Positions 28,736 to 38,120 of a DNA stretch of 64,000 nucleotides are shown one piece after another. The position numbers were made by a program, and so were the translations under genes. The notes under the pieces are model-generated. The model worked only from the letters and a program-made list of their open reading frames with translations, did no database searches and was not told where the DNA came from. The stretch comes from Clostridia bacterium (GTDB lineage: Bacteria > Bacillota > Clostridia > Lachnospirales > Lachnospiraceae): assembly GCA_910576325.1 (NCBI GenBank), contig CAJTIM010000003.1:1-64000 (forward strand), written 5' to 3'. Within the stretch, counting starts at the first letter, position 1; every line of letters starts with the position of its first letter.

Positions 28736-28748
28736 TATGACCTGTATT

Positions 28749-29489
28749 TTATCCTGCTGATCCCCTGAGCAGCTCCATGAGTTCTTTTAATTCTTTATCC
28801 GTCACTCTCCGCCATGTTCCGGGGCGCATGCCTTTCAGCTCAATATTCAGAACCCGCACCCTCTTTAAATGAGTCACCTGGTAGCCAAGGGCCTCGCACA
28901 TGCGCCGGATCTGCCGGTTCAGGCCCTGGGTCAGAATGATACGGAAGCTGCATCTTCCCAGCTTTTCCACCTGGCAGGGTCTTGTCATTGCGTCTAAGAG
29001 CACCTCGCCCTTCTCCTCTTTGCGTATGCGCACCCCCTTTGCCATCCGCTCCAGAAAAGCATCCGTCACCGGCTTATGGACGGTAACCAGGTATTCCTTC
29101 TCGTGATAATTGACGGAGCGCATCATTTTGTTGACCAGACTTCCGATGTTTGTCATCAGGATCAGTCCTTCGGAATCCTTGTCCAGACGCCCGATGGGGT
29201 AAATGCGGACAGGATAGCCCACAAAATCCACGATATTGCGCTTCTCTCTCCGATCAGTGGTGCAGACAACGCCCTCCGGCTTGTACACGGCCAGAAGCAC
29301 TTCCTCTTCACGCTCCATTGAGATAAGTTTCTTTCCCACTTTGATTTCCTGATCCGGACGCACGCGCATACCCGTCTCGGCTTTCCTGCCGTCTACGGTG
29401 ATGCGGCCTTCCTCAATCATTCTGTCCGCTTCACGCCGGGAGCATACGCCGGCCTCGCTTAAGAATTTATTTAAACGGATTTCTTCCAT
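28749..29489 (-). CDS. RsuA/RluB/RluF-family pseudouridine synthase
   Basis: A 246-residue rRNA pseudouridine synthase. Residues 1-60 are an S4 RNA-binding domain (IRLNKFLSEAGVCSRREADRMI); the catalytic motif is IGRLDKDSEGLILMTN (catalytic Asp), and LTQGLNRQIRRMCEALGYQV is the RluF-like C-terminal signature. The closest class is the 23S rRNA U2604 type (RluF), but the exact site cannot be proved here. Shine-Dalgarno AAAGGA precedes the ATG. Directly upstream is the 51-bp tandem repeat array. Confidence 0.92.
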   Translation of the reverse strand: MEEIRLNKFLSEAGVCSRREADRMIEEGRITVDGRKAETGMRVRPDQEIKVGKKLISMEREEEVLLAVYKPEGVVCTTDRREKRNIVDFVGYPVRIYPIGRLDKDSEGLILMTNIGSLVNKMMRSVNYHEKEYLVTVHKPVTDAFLERMAKGVRIRKEEKGEVLLDAMTRPCQVEKLGRCSFRIILTQGLNRQIRRMCEALGYQVTHLKRVRVLNIELKGMRPGTWRRVTDKELKELMELLRGSAG

Positions 29490-29506
29490 ATGATGTGATC
29501 CTTTCC

Positions 29507-29690
29507 TTAATATTGCACATGTTTTCTGTACATGATGGTATACCCGCAGGGTATTTCCTTAAATTGCACACATTTTTTATGCATGATGGTATACCCGCAG
29601 GGTGCTTCCTTAAAATTGCGCATATCTTTTGTACATAATGATATATCCACAGGGCATTTCTTCAATTCACGCATATTTTTATGAGGAATG
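29507..29690. repeat. 51-52-bp tandem repeat, about 3.5 copies
   Basis: Units begin at 29507, 29559, 29610 and 29661. Each contains TTAAnATTGCnCAT, a TTTTnTGTACATGATGG segment, and a small palindrome ATACCCGCAGGGTAT. Copies diverge progressively toward the right. An open reading frame of 101 codons crosses the array on the minus strand but has no Shine-Dalgarno and is probably not a gene. The remaining bases up to 29850 show nothing else I can name. Confidence 0.8.
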
Positions 29691-29851
29691 GTTTTAGAAT
29701 AATACACAGTGGTAATGAACTTAATTATAGAGGATCTTGAGGGGAGTTGCAAGAAAATTGAACACGAATTGAAGCTGGCTTGAATGTGGGATAAAGCATT
29801 GCTATTTTCCACAAAAGACGATAAAATAGAAACATAAAAATTTCGCAGGGG

Positions 29852-30187
29852 ATGTGCGGCAAAATGGCAGATGCATTAAAAATATGGCTTTGGTTCTTAT
29901 CTGTTTTAAATGGGATGCAATGTCTTTTCTTTGATCTTATAAGCTCCCGCTATCCCATTCCCCGGATTTTTTTCTGGCTTCCTGTTCTCCGCCTGGCAGG
30001 TATCTACCTGATTCTGTTCAAACGAAAAAAATGCGGCCTCTATATACAATGCATAACGTATATAATTGCCGCCGACCTTTACAGCCTGCTGTTAAATCGA
30101 AGCTTCCTTCCGGAACTGCTTCAATCGGCGCCGGTTCTTCTGATTACCTGGCTGTTTATGCGCAAAACCTGGAAATCTTTTGAGTGA
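29852..30187 (+). CDS. small hydrophobic membrane protein, unknown function
   Basis: A 107-111-residue protein with about four membrane helices (LWFLSVLNGMQCLFF, IFFWLPVLRLAGIYLILF, LYIQCITYIIAADLYSLL, APVLLITWLFM) and short basic loops. The start is either ATG 29852 or ATG 29864. I do not recognise the family. It is the only plus-strand gene in this stretch and has no clear partner. Confidence 0.55.
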   Translation: MCGKMADALKIWLWFLSVLNGMQCLFFDLISSRYPIPRIFFWLPVLRLAGIYLILFKRKKCGLYIQCITYIIAADLYSLLLNRSFLPELLQSAPVLLITWLFMRKTWKSFE

Positions 30188-30328
30188 TAAAAGCAAAGCG
30201 TCCCACAGACTTCCATCCCGCAGATTTAATACCCGGAAATCTATAAAAATACCTGCTATACTGCTAAACCTTCTTACATTTGAGATTGTTCTTCATGAGA
30301 ATTTTTCGGATCTTTGAAGGACTGAGAC

Positions 30329-30805
30329 TCAAAATATCGCCTCTGCCAGAAACATCCTGTTATCCTCCGGAAAAAAGAGAAGAATCAAAAAACTTCCATC
30401 CTCCTTCGCCAGCCTTGCCCACGCAAAATCTTTCGTAAAATCCGGCTGATTCTTTTCCTCCGTCTCAAGAGCTTCCGCCACAGCCTGAAATTCCTCTGCC
30501 ACAGCGTCATTCTTCCCTCTTGCAAAGGAACAGCCTAATTCTGCAATACTGCCCCCACTGACGTTTTCATAGACGCCATACCGCATTCCGTCCCCGTGAA
30601 AGCTCGGACCGCTATCCGCATGACAGACTTCCTTCCATTCGGAAGAAAATTCAATTTCCCATCTTTTTTCATATCCTGCCGCCGAATCCTTTCCTCCCAT
30701 CCATCCCATAAGCACATATCCAAGCCATAAAACCAGCGGAAGCCAAAAAGGAAACGCAGCCACCAGCAATATAAAAATCTGAAATCCGCACTTTTCATTC
30801 TTCAT
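30329..30805 (-). CDS. hypothetical protein with one N-terminal membrane helix
   Basis: A 158-residue protein: residues 8-36 form a membrane segment (FILLVAAFPFWLPLVLWLGYVLMGW), the remaining about 115 residues are a soluble extracytoplasmic-type domain. Not a recognised family. It follows the larger membrane protein gene on the same strand (63-nt gap), so the two may form a small operon. Confidence 0.65.
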   Translation of the reverse strand: MKNEKCGFQIFILLVAAFPFWLPLVLWLGYVLMGWMGGKDSAAGYEKRWEIEFSSEWKEVCHADSGPSFHGDGMRYGVYENVSGGSIAELGCSFARGKNDAVAEEFQAVAEALETEEKNQPDFTKDFAWARLAKEDGSFLILLFFPEDNRMFLAEAIF

Positions 30806-30868
30806 AAGCCCTTAACTCTCCTCATACACCGGCTGCCTGTAAAACTAATATCTGCCGCCTTCTTTCCT

Positions 30869-31981
30869 CTACAGAGGAAGATACTGCCGTGCAATCCGAT
30901 CCTCCGGATTGGTATCAAAGAGATACAGCACTGTCACAAACATCCACTCCAAAGGCTTCATAAGCAAATAGATGATGTCGGCCGTCAACGGTGTACGGAT
31001 GTACTTGGAAACGGGATAACCGTAGGTGTCGTAAAACTTTCGCAGCGCCCGGTGAAAACGGGGTGTGCGCTCCTCCAAAAGCTGCTCAAAGGCATTGGCT
31101 ACGCAGAGCTGGCGATTTACCATGATCTTACCGCCCCTGCGGATCCCCAGCCTCTGAGGCTTCACCAGCTCCTTATGTCCCTGCAGGGCCACCGTGCACA
31201 GATAATGACTGTCAATGACTACTGACGGCGGTGATATCTTTGTTGACAAAGCCCAGTCGCTTGTCTCCGTAAAGGCCCGAATAACGCTGTCCGGCTTCTG
31301 GCCGAATAACAGCAGCGCCGCAATGATGACGCAGAGCAGGGGCAGGGACAAGAGTAAGGCATACAAAGCCCAATGCTCACTGGCTGCGAGGATGCGGTTG
31401 CAGTCATTGAAAAAACGGCTTTTAACTGGCATATCCCGCTCCCGTACTCTTCGGCTCTGTCCCTTTACCACCTGAATCAAAAGGTTTACGGACAGTAAGA
31501 TGTAATTAAAGGGAACCAGCATCAGCAAAAGCACATCTCCGGGAAACACATTTCCAAAGGCCGCAACGCCGCCAAACAATTGTATTATCACCAGCAGGTT
31601 CACCAGAATACCAAGATAAACGCCGGCCATAGAAAGCACGGCTGCCAGCGGCGGCGCCGTTTCCTTTTTTGACTTTAAGTATGCATAGGAAATAAGACCT
31701 GCCAGCATCAGGATCAAGATACTTGGTATATGCGCCCTGGAAAACGGCTCATGAAGAGATGACATATCTTGATTGATCAAAATACTTTCCTCCCAGCCTC
31801 TGGGACTCCAAAGTCCGTAGAGCAGCAAGCTGTAGAGGCCCCCTACACCAAAAACCATTGCTTCAAATTTTCCCGTATGCTCCCGGTGAAGGAGCAGGTT
31901 CCGGATATTCCAGACGGTGAACAGCGGACCTGGGATCAGCATCAGACCCAGGAACAGAAAAAACAGCAGCGCATAACCCAT
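30869..31981 (-). CDS. polytopic membrane protein (DUF6688-like)
   Basis: A 370-residue protein with about six membrane helices in residues 1-250 and a mostly soluble C-terminal part containing SHYLCTVALQGHKELVKPQRLG, followed by VNRQLCVANAFEQLLEE and an RxxRKFYDTYGYPVSKYI motif near residue 310. The C-terminal motifs fit what I recall of DUF6688 proteins; no function is known. A strong promoter lies at 32078-32106. Confidence 0.7.
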   Translation of the reverse strand: MGYALLFFLFLGLMLIPGPLFTVWNIRNLLLHREHTGKFEAMVFGVGGLYSLLLYGLWSPRGWEESILINQDMSSLHEPFSRAHIPSILILMLAGLISYAYLKSKKETAPPLAAVLSMAGVYLGILVNLLVIIQLFGGVAAFGNVFPGDVLLLMLVPFNYILLSVNLLIQVVKGQSRRVRERDMPVKSRFFNDCNRILAASEHWALYALLLSLPLLCVIIAALLLFGQKPDSVIRAFTETSDWALSTKISPPSVVIDSHYLCTVALQGHKELVKPQRLGIRRGGKIMVNRQLCVANAFEQLLEERTPRFHRALRKFYDTYGYPVSKYIRTPLTADIIYLLMKPLEWMFVTVLYLFDTNPEDRIARQYLPL

Positions 31982-32077
31982 ACTTTTATCCCTCTTTCTT
32001 TCAATCTTATTGCCGCGAAAAGCCGATAAAGGCTCCGCACCCGGCAGAGTTTTCCGGCGTCGTTGTCTTTGTTTTTT

Positions 32078-32106
32078 ATCATACCTCCGCCCAATTCATT
32101 TGTCAA
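32078..32106 (-). promoter_or_regulatory. sigma-A-type promoter of the DUF6688-like gene
   Basis: TTGACA (32106-32101), 17-nt spacer, TATGAT (32083-32078) on the minus strand, in the gap divergent to sigG. Confidence 0.7.
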
Positions 32107-32188
32107 TAAATTTTTATTGTTTTTCAACAAATTATTATCATTATTCAATTGTCAAGGACTATTATTTTTTTTATTTTCCATATACTGC

Positions 32189-32213
32189 GCATAGAAAAAT
32201 CACTGCTGGAAAT
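32189..32213 (+). promoter_or_regulatory. possible forespore-type promoter of sigG
   Basis: GCATA at 32189-32193, then a 14-nt gap and GGAAATC. The first box matches the forespore sigma -35 element; the second is only a partial match, so this is a weak call. Confidence 0.25.
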
Positions 32214-32258
32214 CTTGTTATTAACAAGAAATCGAACAGCAAGGAGGACTTTCGCAGG

Positions 32259-33041
32259 ATGGCATTGAACAAGGTAGAAATATGCGGAGTAAATACGGCT
32301 AAGCTCCCTCTTCTGAAGCAGGAGGAAAAGGACGCGCTGTGGGAGCGGATTTCACAGGGGGATAAAGAGGCACGGGAACTGTACATTAAGGGGAATCTTC
32401 GGCTTGTTCTAAGTGTAATTAAGCGCTTTTCAGCAAGCAGTGAAAATGTGGACGATCTGTTTCAAATTGGCTGTATCGGGCTGATGAAGGCAATTGACAA
32501 TTTTGACGATAAACTGGGGGTAAAATTTTCCACTTATGCAGTTCCTATGATCATAGGTGAGATCCGGCGGTATCTGAGAGATAATAATTCCATCCGTGTG
32601 AGCCGGTCACTTCGGGATACGGCTTATAAGGCTATCTATGCCAAGGAAGAGCTGATGCGGAAAAATTCCAAGGAGCCTACAATCAGTGAGATTGCTCAGG
32701 AAATCGGGATTTCGGATGAGGATATTATTTTTGCGCTGGATGCGATTCAAAGTCCGGTAAGTCTTTATGAGCCGGTTTATACGGAGGGCGGGGATACGCT
32801 GTACGTGATGGATCAGATTAGTGATAAGAAGAATAAGGAAGAGCTCTGGGTGGAGGAGCTTTCGCTCTCGGAGGCTATGAAGAAGCTGCCGGAGCGGGAG
32901 AATTATATTATTAATCTGCGGTTCTTTCAGGGGAAGACGCAGATGGAGGTGGCGGATGAGATTGGGATTTCGCAGGCGCAGGTGAGCAGGTTGGAAAAGA
33001 ATGCTTTGAAGAATATGCGGAATTATTTGAAGATTTCTTGA
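32259..33041 (+). CDS. sigG: forespore sigma factor sigma-G
   Basis: A 260-residue sporulation sigma factor directing late forespore genes. NKVEICGVNTAKLPLL at the N-terminus is diagnostic of sigma-G, followed by region 2 (NLRLVLSVIKRF, DDLFQIGCIGLMKAIDNFD, FSTYAVPMIIGEIRRYLRDNN), region 3 and region 4 with QVSRLEKNALKNM. Start is ATG 32259 with AAGGAGG 11 nt upstream; the longer in-frame reading lacks homology. In B. subtilis and many Clostridia sigG directly follows sigE; here it is 20 kb away on the opposite strand. Confidence 0.96.
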   Translation: MALNKVEICGVNTAKLPLLKQEEKDALWERISQGDKEARELYIKGNLRLVLSVIKRFSASSENVDDLFQIGCIGLMKAIDNFDDKLGVKFSTYAVPMIIGEIRRYLRDNNSIRVSRSLRDTAYKAIYAKEELMRKNSKEPTISEIAQEIGISDEDIIFALDAIQSPVSLYEPVYTEGGDTLYVMDQISDKKNKEELWVEELSLSEAMKKLPERENYIINLRFFQGKTQMEVADEIGISQAQVSRLEKNALKNMRNYLKIS

Positions 33042-33070
33042 TAAATGGATGGGAATGTTCCTATGTATGT

Positions 33071-33097
33071 GATGCCGCGCCGTACTGCGGCGGCATC
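33071..33097 (+). terminator. hairpin after sigG
   Basis: GATGCCG and CGGCATC pair over a GC-rich loop 30 nt past the sigG stop. No T-run follows, so termination would be inefficient. The 33098-33264 stretch has nothing else I recognise. Confidence 0.35.
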
Positions 33098-33264
33098 CAT
33101 AAAGTTCCCCTCTGCCGCCGCTTCTCCCTGTCATGCCATGCGCTGACTGCCCCACAGTGTATGATTACTCTGCAAAAGGCATTTAAGGTATATTCGACAT
33201 GCTCCTTGTATGTTTCTGTGCAATGTATTAACCGATTCGGCAGGCTTTGCTGTTTTACTCATTT

Positions 33265-33789
33265 TTATACTAGTAAAAATTCATTTTCCTGCTCAATATA
33301 CTTACAGAACACAAAAATACCGCATATCATTTCCGGAAGAAAATCGTTCATAACTTCTATATTCCAGCCTCCGGTTAATCCCCGGTGAAAAATCTGAATA
33401 ACTGCTTTGTCAAACTTATCAGATAATATATAATTTTGGGTGTTGCGCATTATTAGCAAATATTCATTTTTGTCAAATACAACTTTTGCATGGTCTACTC
33501 TTGGCATACGGCATAAAGGCCAGCCAACTACGGTCGGGTCATCTCCCGCCGCATAGTCCGGATTTGCGACTGCATATTTGTTGCCATTACCGTCAAACAA
33601 GATATATTGGCGGCAGCGGACATTCCTCGTTTCATTTGGCGGAACCTCTAAGTTTTCTATATTCGCCTGCATAAGCACGGAACCGTTTACAGAATATATC
33701 TTTTTTTCCGAACCTGTTATAGCGCCTTTTATTCGGGCTGCCACTATATCATTAAAATATAAAGTTCCTGCTTTCATTATGTACTTCAT
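33265..33789 (-). CDS. Tubby/LURP-one-like domain protein
   Basis: A 174-residue all-beta protein. Strand-rich segments such as YILFDGNGNKYAVANPD and AVIQIFHRGLTGGWNIEV near the C-terminus recall the Tubby C-terminal-like (LURP-one/YxjI) fold that binds lipids or scaffolds proteins. Identification is by pattern only. The ATG at 33789 has GGAGAG 5 nt upstream. It lies 17 nt behind the chromate transporter pair and may be in the same transcript. Confidence 0.55.
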   Translation of the reverse strand: MKYIMKAGTLYFNDIVAARIKGAITGSEKKIYSVNGSVLMQANIENLEVPPNETRNVRCRQYILFDGNGNKYAVANPDYAAGDDPTVVGWPLCRMPRVDHAKVVFDKNEYLLIMRNTQNYILSDKFDKAVIQIFHRGLTGGWNIEVMNDFLPEMICGIFVFCKYIEQENEFLLV

Positions 33790-33805
33790 ATCAGCTCTCC
33801 TCATA

Positions 33806-34369
33806 TCAAACAACAGAATACAGCAATACTCCGGCTGCGCCTGCCCCCATCATCACATAAATGGGATTTACTTTCCATTTCCTCAAAACAAAAAAACCAA
33901 TCGTAAAAATAATAACGGAAATCACGTTGACTCCACTCAAATCAGCAGGCAGAACTCTTTCTCCGTAAAAAGACATGATTACTAACGTAATACCTGCGGA
34001 GGCAATCATGGCTACCACTGCAGGGCGAAGACCCGCAAGCGCCCCCTGTACCATTTTTAATCCGCGAAAACGATAATAAATATAGGCCAGCGTCATTACA
34101 ATCACACAGGACGGGAGAATACAGCCCAAAGTAGCAATAAACGCCCCGGTAATACCTGCAACTTGGATCCCTACAAAGGTTGCTGAATTGATGGCAATCG
34201 GCCCCGGCGTCATTTCCGCAATCGTCATAATATCTGCGAATTGAGTCATAGTCAGCCACGAGTGCACATCGACAACTTGACTTTGAATCAGCGGCATGGC
34301 AGCGTAGCCACCGCCTATACTAAACAACCCAATTTGAAAAAAGCTCCACAGCAATTCAAAATAAATCAT
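33806..34369 (-). CDS. chromate transporter, second half-protein
   Basis: A 187-residue CHR-family protein (about five to six helices). Signatures: SIGGGYAAMPLIQ and MTPGPIAINSATFVGIQVAG. In this group two half-size proteins act together, equivalent to the fused ChrA, and export chromate or another oxyanion. The start overlaps the stop of its partner by 4 nt. Confidence 0.9.
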   Translation of the reverse strand: MIYFELLWSFFQIGLFSIGGGYAAMPLIQSQVVDVHSWLTMTQFADIMTIAEMTPGPIAINSATFVGIQVAGITGAFIATLGCILPSCVIVMTLAYIYYRFRGLKMVQGALAGLRPAVVAMIASAGITLVIMSFYGERVLPADLSGVNVISVIIFTIGFFVLRKWKVNPIYVMMGAGAAGVLLYSVV

Positions 34370-34929
34370 GCCCGTCTCCCTTTCCTGTCAAAATACAAAG
34401 TATCAACTACACCGATTGCGGCACAGACTAAAATAATCAGTATTATGTTGATTTTCATGAAACGAACAGCAACATAGGATGCAAACAAAACAGCAATCGG
34501 AAGAACTCGTTTTTTTTGGAAAATGCTTTTTCCCATTGTAATTACTACATTACAGATTACAGCAGCTACTCCTGCAAGCATACCTGTCATAGCCATGTTG
34601 ACGATCACATTATCACGAAATGCAGTATAGAAAAAGGAAATGACAGAGATAATGACGAGCGGCGGCAACACCGTTCCCAATACCGTTATCAAAGCCCCAA
34701 TCACCCCTGCCACATGATACCCTACAAGAATAGACGCATTGACTGCGATTGCGCCGGGTGAGGATTGTGCGATTGCTGTTAAGTCCATCATTTCCTGTTC
34801 TTCTATCCAGTGCAGCTCATCAACAAATTTTTTCTGCATTAAGGGTATAATTACAAATCCGCCGCCGAACGTGCAGGCACTTAACTGAAAAGCAGATAAA
34901 AACAGCTTTATAAATATTTTTTGTTTCAA
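34366..34929 (-). CDS. chromate transporter, first half-protein
   Basis: A 187-residue CHR-family half-transporter with TFGGGFVIIPLMQKKFVDE and SSPGAIAVNASILVGYHVAGV. The start is TTG 34929-34927, supported by AAGGAGGG 7 nt upstream; starting earlier would add 38 residues rich in Tyr/Ile coded by AT-rich promoter DNA. Divergent from a LysR-type regulator with a 107-nt AT-rich gap that should hold both promoters and the operator. Confidence 0.9.
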   Translation of the reverse strand: MKQKIFIKLFLSAFQLSACTFGGGFVIIPLMQKKFVDELHWIEEQEMMDLTAIAQSSPGAIAVNASILVGYHVAGVIGALITVLGTVLPPLVIISVISFFYTAFRDNVIVNMAMTGMLAGVAAVICNVVITMGKSIFQKKRVLPIAVLFASYVAVRFMKINIILIILVCAAIGVVDTLYFDRKGRRA

Positions 34930-35036
34930 TGTGATTCCCTCCTTATGCAAATAAGTATAACACTTGCTTTTTGATAAGGAAAATAATATAATTTTATATA
35001 TATAATAAGAAAATACATATAAGAGTGGGATAAAAT

Positions 35037-35951
35037 ATGACAATACGGCACTTAAAAATATTCCTATCGGTTTGCAGAAATAATTTCAATACAACAAAGA
35101 CTGCCGGAGAACTCCACATGACACAGCCCGCAGTAAGTCTTGCTATCAAGGAACTGGAGCAGTATTACGGCGTGGCTCTATTTGACAGAATCGGGAAAAG
35201 ACTTAAAATCACAGAAGCCGGGCAACGGTTTTGTGAGTATTCCGCCCATATTATTTCCATGTTTGATGATATGGAAAAAGGAATGAAAGACTGGGATTCT
35301 TTTGGCGTTATCAGAATTGGGGCAAGCATAACTATTGGCTCTCAGTTTCTCCCTTACTATGCGAAAGCCTTTTACAGCCGTTATCCCGGTACGCAGATAA
35401 AAGTAACTATCGAACCATCAGAGCGATTGGAACAGAAAATTTTGACAAATGAACTGGATTTTGCGCTGATTGAAGGCGTTTCTCATACGCCGGCTTTTGT
35501 TTCGGAGGAATATATGGAAGACTATCTGACTGTGATCTGCCCTACAAACAGCAGCTTTTACCCCGGGCAGTTGCTTTCCGTTGAAGAATTTCGTCAACAG
35601 AATTTTCTTCTTCGTGAGCATGGAAGCGGCACACGAGATACCTTTGAACGGGTAGTTGAAGCAGCAGGATTTTCTGTTTCCCCTATCTGGGAAGCCACAA
35701 GCACCACTGCCCTGGTAAATGCTGTTGTTAACGGGCTTGGAATTGCCATATTGCCACATCGTATGGTAATTGGACCGATAGAACGCGGACTTGTTGTTGC
35801 AGTCCATGTAAAAGGACTTAGCTTCAAACGAAAATTTCATATCGTCTACCACAAAGAAAAATTTCTTACTTCATCAGCTAAAGCCTTCATTGAATTGTGT
35901 CGAAATTATGAAATGGATTATCCGTTGCCCAAGTATAATGGGTTGTATTAG
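35037..35951 (+). CDS. LysR-family transcriptional regulator
   Basis: A 304-residue LTTR. Residues 1-60 are the winged HTH (MTIRHLKIFLSVCRNN, AGELHMTQPAVSLAIKELE); residues about 90-300 form the two-lobed effector domain. Its divergent position next to the chromate transporter genes suggests it regulates them. It ends 8 nt from the convergent beta-propeller gene with no room for a separate terminator. Confidence 0.93.
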   Translation: MTIRHLKIFLSVCRNNFNTTKTAGELHMTQPAVSLAIKELEQYYGVALFDRIGKRLKITEAGQRFCEYSAHIISMFDDMEKGMKDWDSFGVIRIGASITIGSQFLPYYAKAFYSRYPGTQIKVTIEPSERLEQKILTNELDFALIEGVSHTPAFVSEEYMEDYLTVICPTNSSFYPGQLLSVEEFRQQNFLLREHGSGTRDTFERVVEAAGFSVSPIWEATSTTALVNAVVNGLGIAILPHRMVIGPIERGLVVAVHVKGLSFKRKFHIVYHKEKFLTSSAKAFIELCRNYEMDYPLPKYNGLY

Positions 35952-35959
35952 AGGCGGAC

Positions 35960-38104
35960 TTACTTTAATTCTTCCAGCAAGGCGCCAGTGGTGCGGTTGT
36001 ATGAGCTTACGGTTCCATTTTCGCGGAGGATGTAAAAGGTTTCTCCTATGAAGGTGCCGCGGGTTCTGTTCCAGGATTCGCTGTCGGTTTGGGTTTTTAG
36101 TTTTAGTTTTTGGGTGAAAGCGCCGTTCTCGTAGGAATAGACCAGGTAGTCCTTCCAAAAGCTTCCGCGGCTGCTGCCGTCGGCTTCGAAGCCTATGAGG
36201 TTTTCTGCGGTGTCTATGAGGACGGCGCGGTGGTCCCAGAGGGCTTCGCTGTAGTTGTAGTCTTTGAGGTTGAGCTTGGACTGCTCTTTTGGGTCGGCCG
36301 GATCGGTGATGTCAAACATGGAAAGCTTCATGCCCTCTTCCCGGCCGGTTTCTTCGTCAACCTCCATTCCGATTCCCAGCAACAGGTTTTCTCCGTAGAA
36401 GTGAAGGTATTCGGAGAAGCCGCTGATTTTCAGCTCGCCCAGGACTTTCGGGTTTTGGGGATCGGAGAGATCCAGGGCGAAAAGGGGATCGGTCTGGCGG
36501 AAGGTGACAATGTAGCCGGTGTCTCCTAAGAAGCGGGCGGATTTGATATGCTCGCCTTCTGCCAAGCCTTCGATTTTTCCTTTTATGTTGAGAGCGCGGC
36601 CCAGAATGTACAGGGCGTTGGTTTCTTTGCTTTCTCCGTAGTCGTAACCGAGGAGTTCGCCGGTGCGGTCATCGGTTATTTTTTTTGCCTCATATTCCTG
36701 AACGGTTGCCGCAATTCGCAGATCGCCCTGGTATTCATCCAGCGAAAAACTGTTGTCTACGCGGCCCGGAATCTCGCCCTCCGCCTGAGCGTAAAAACGT
36801 CCTTTTAAGTAGGAGAAGCGCAGAAGCTTGGTACTGTCAAGGACCGTGCCTTCCTGGTGCAGCTCTTCCTCATAGACGGATTGGTAGTGTGTTACGTAGA
36901 TGTTTTTCTGGCTTACATAGCAGGTGCCGGAGCCGGACAAAACGGCTCGTGTGTCTGCAAATTCCGTGGGATTGGACAGGTCAATGGATACCAGAACCAG
37001 GAAGCTGCTTCCGTCTGCGTAGTCAGGACAGTATATTTTGTCGGCGGATATTTTGTTTCCGTCTACGGTTGGGATGTAGGCGTCGTAATCCGCTTCTCCC
37101 TCTCCCGGATTTGCCGTGAAGGAGCTGATTCCGTAAAAATAGCCTTCGGATATGCGGGTGCTCTCGCTGGTTCCGCGGAGGGTGAAGGTTTTCTGCTTTC
37201 TGGGGCTGGTTTTGTCCGTTATATCGTAAATGGTGATTTCATGGTAGGAACGCAGAGGTTCGATGCCGCAGACTGCCAGATCTTCCGCATATTCCTTTTT
37301 TGCCGCGAAAGCCGGATCAACGGTGTCGTAGTTTTTATTTTCTATGGTAATGATGAAGTTCTTCCAAAGATAAAATTCTTTCAGATCCTCAAAGCCTTCC
37401 AGAAAGGCTGTCTCCTTAAGACCGTCCTTAGTATCCAGGATTTGGATGCCCTGCTTCTCTCCGTCCGGCGTACCGTCCTCTTTTTTTGTCTGTTTTCTGG
37501 CTATCTGGTACAGGTAGCGGCCGTCGTTTTTGATGCAATCGGCCTCGTCCACTCCGGCTGTTTGTATGTTGGTTTGGCCAAAGGCTGCTTCATCGGCTGC
37601 GTCCTCTGTTGTTGCTTGTTTTTGCTCCGATTCCGAAACTGCGGACAGACCGGCAGTATCATAGGCGGCATCTTTTCTTGCGGCGTAGCTTAAAATCTCT
37701 TGTTCGGACTGCCAGCTTTCGGACAGGCGGGCGTAAATTTCCTCGTAGGTCATTTCCGGGAAGGTTAATAGCTCCTTCTCTTCTTCCAGGGATTTTGATG
37801 GGGCTGTTTTTTCCTGCTGATTCAGCGGATTCATTAATTCCCCTTGGGGGAGAATGGATAGCTCCGCCTCATAGTTGTTTGCGGACAGGAAGCCCAGGGA
37901 AGCAACGTGCAGTAAGAGGCCGGCTATCAGGCAAAAGCTGGCCGCGGCAGCCAAGGCCGGGTATAAACGGCCTTTTCGGAAATACTGCTTTCTTTCATGC
38001 TCTTTTAAGGTTTCCTGCATCCACTCCGGAGCGAGGCCGGAGGGAATATCCAGTTCTTTGCCTTTTTCATGGATTTTATTTAAAATTTCTTTTTCTCTTT
38101 CCAT
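35960..38104 (-). CDS. membrane-anchored beta-propeller protein (possible anti-sigma partner)
   Basis: A 714-residue protein. Residues 1-48 are charged and cytoplasmic (MEREKEILNKIHEKGKEL), a single membrane helix lies at about 49-70 (YPALAAAASFCLIAGLLLHV), and the rest is extracytoplasmic, matching the Beta_propel (PF09826) type: repeated strands such as DEADCIKNDGRYLYQIA, DGSSFLVLVSIDL and LHFYGENLLLGIG. Start ATG 38104 has GGAGG 7 nt upstream, supplied by the end of the palindromic repeat. The single-pass topology and the co-directional ECF sigma gene upstream suggest an anti-sigma sensor role, but no canonical zinc anti-sigma motif is visible. Confidence 0.82.
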   Translation of the reverse strand: MEREKEILNKIHEKGKELDIPSGLAPEWMQETLKEHERKQYFRKGRLYPALAAAASFCLIAGLLLHVASLGFLSANNYEAELSILPQGELMNPLNQQEKTAPSKSLEEEKELLTFPEMTYEEIYARLSESWQSEQEILSYAARKDAAYDTAGLSAVSESEQKQATTEDAADEAAFGQTNIQTAGVDEADCIKNDGRYLYQIARKQTKKEDGTPDGEKQGIQILDTKDGLKETAFLEGFEDLKEFYLWKNFIITIENKNYDTVDPAFAAKKEYAEDLAVCGIEPLRSYHEITIYDITDKTSPRKQKTFTLRGTSESTRISEGYFYGISSFTANPGEGEADYDAYIPTVDGNKISADKIYCPDYADGSSFLVLVSIDLSNPTEFADTRAVLSGSGTCYVSQKNIYVTHYQSVYEEELHQEGTVLDSTKLLRFSYLKGRFYAQAEGEIPGRVDNSFSLDEYQGDLRIAATVQEYEAKKITDDRTGELLGYDYGESKETNALYILGRALNIKGKIEGLAEGEHIKSARFLGDTGYIVTFRQTDPLFALDLSDPQNPKVLGELKISGFSEYLHFYGENLLLGIGMEVDEETGREEGMKLSMFDITDPADPKEQSKLNLKDYNYSEALWDHRAVLIDTAENLIGFEADGSSRGSFWKDYLVYSYENGAFTQKLKLKTQTDSESWNRTRGTFIGETFYILRENGTVSSYNRTTGALLEELK

Positions 38105-38120
38105 TTCTGCGCCTCCTATT

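Noticed and set aside
29507..29690. Possible CRISPR array
   Set aside because: The 51-bp units are contiguous tandem repeats without unique spacers, and no cas genes are nearby.
29507..29812. Minus-strand open frame of 101 codons with repeated CGYTIM-type segments
   Set aside because: It is translated tandem repeat DNA, has no Shine-Dalgarno, no family similarity, and the units are not multiples of three throughout.
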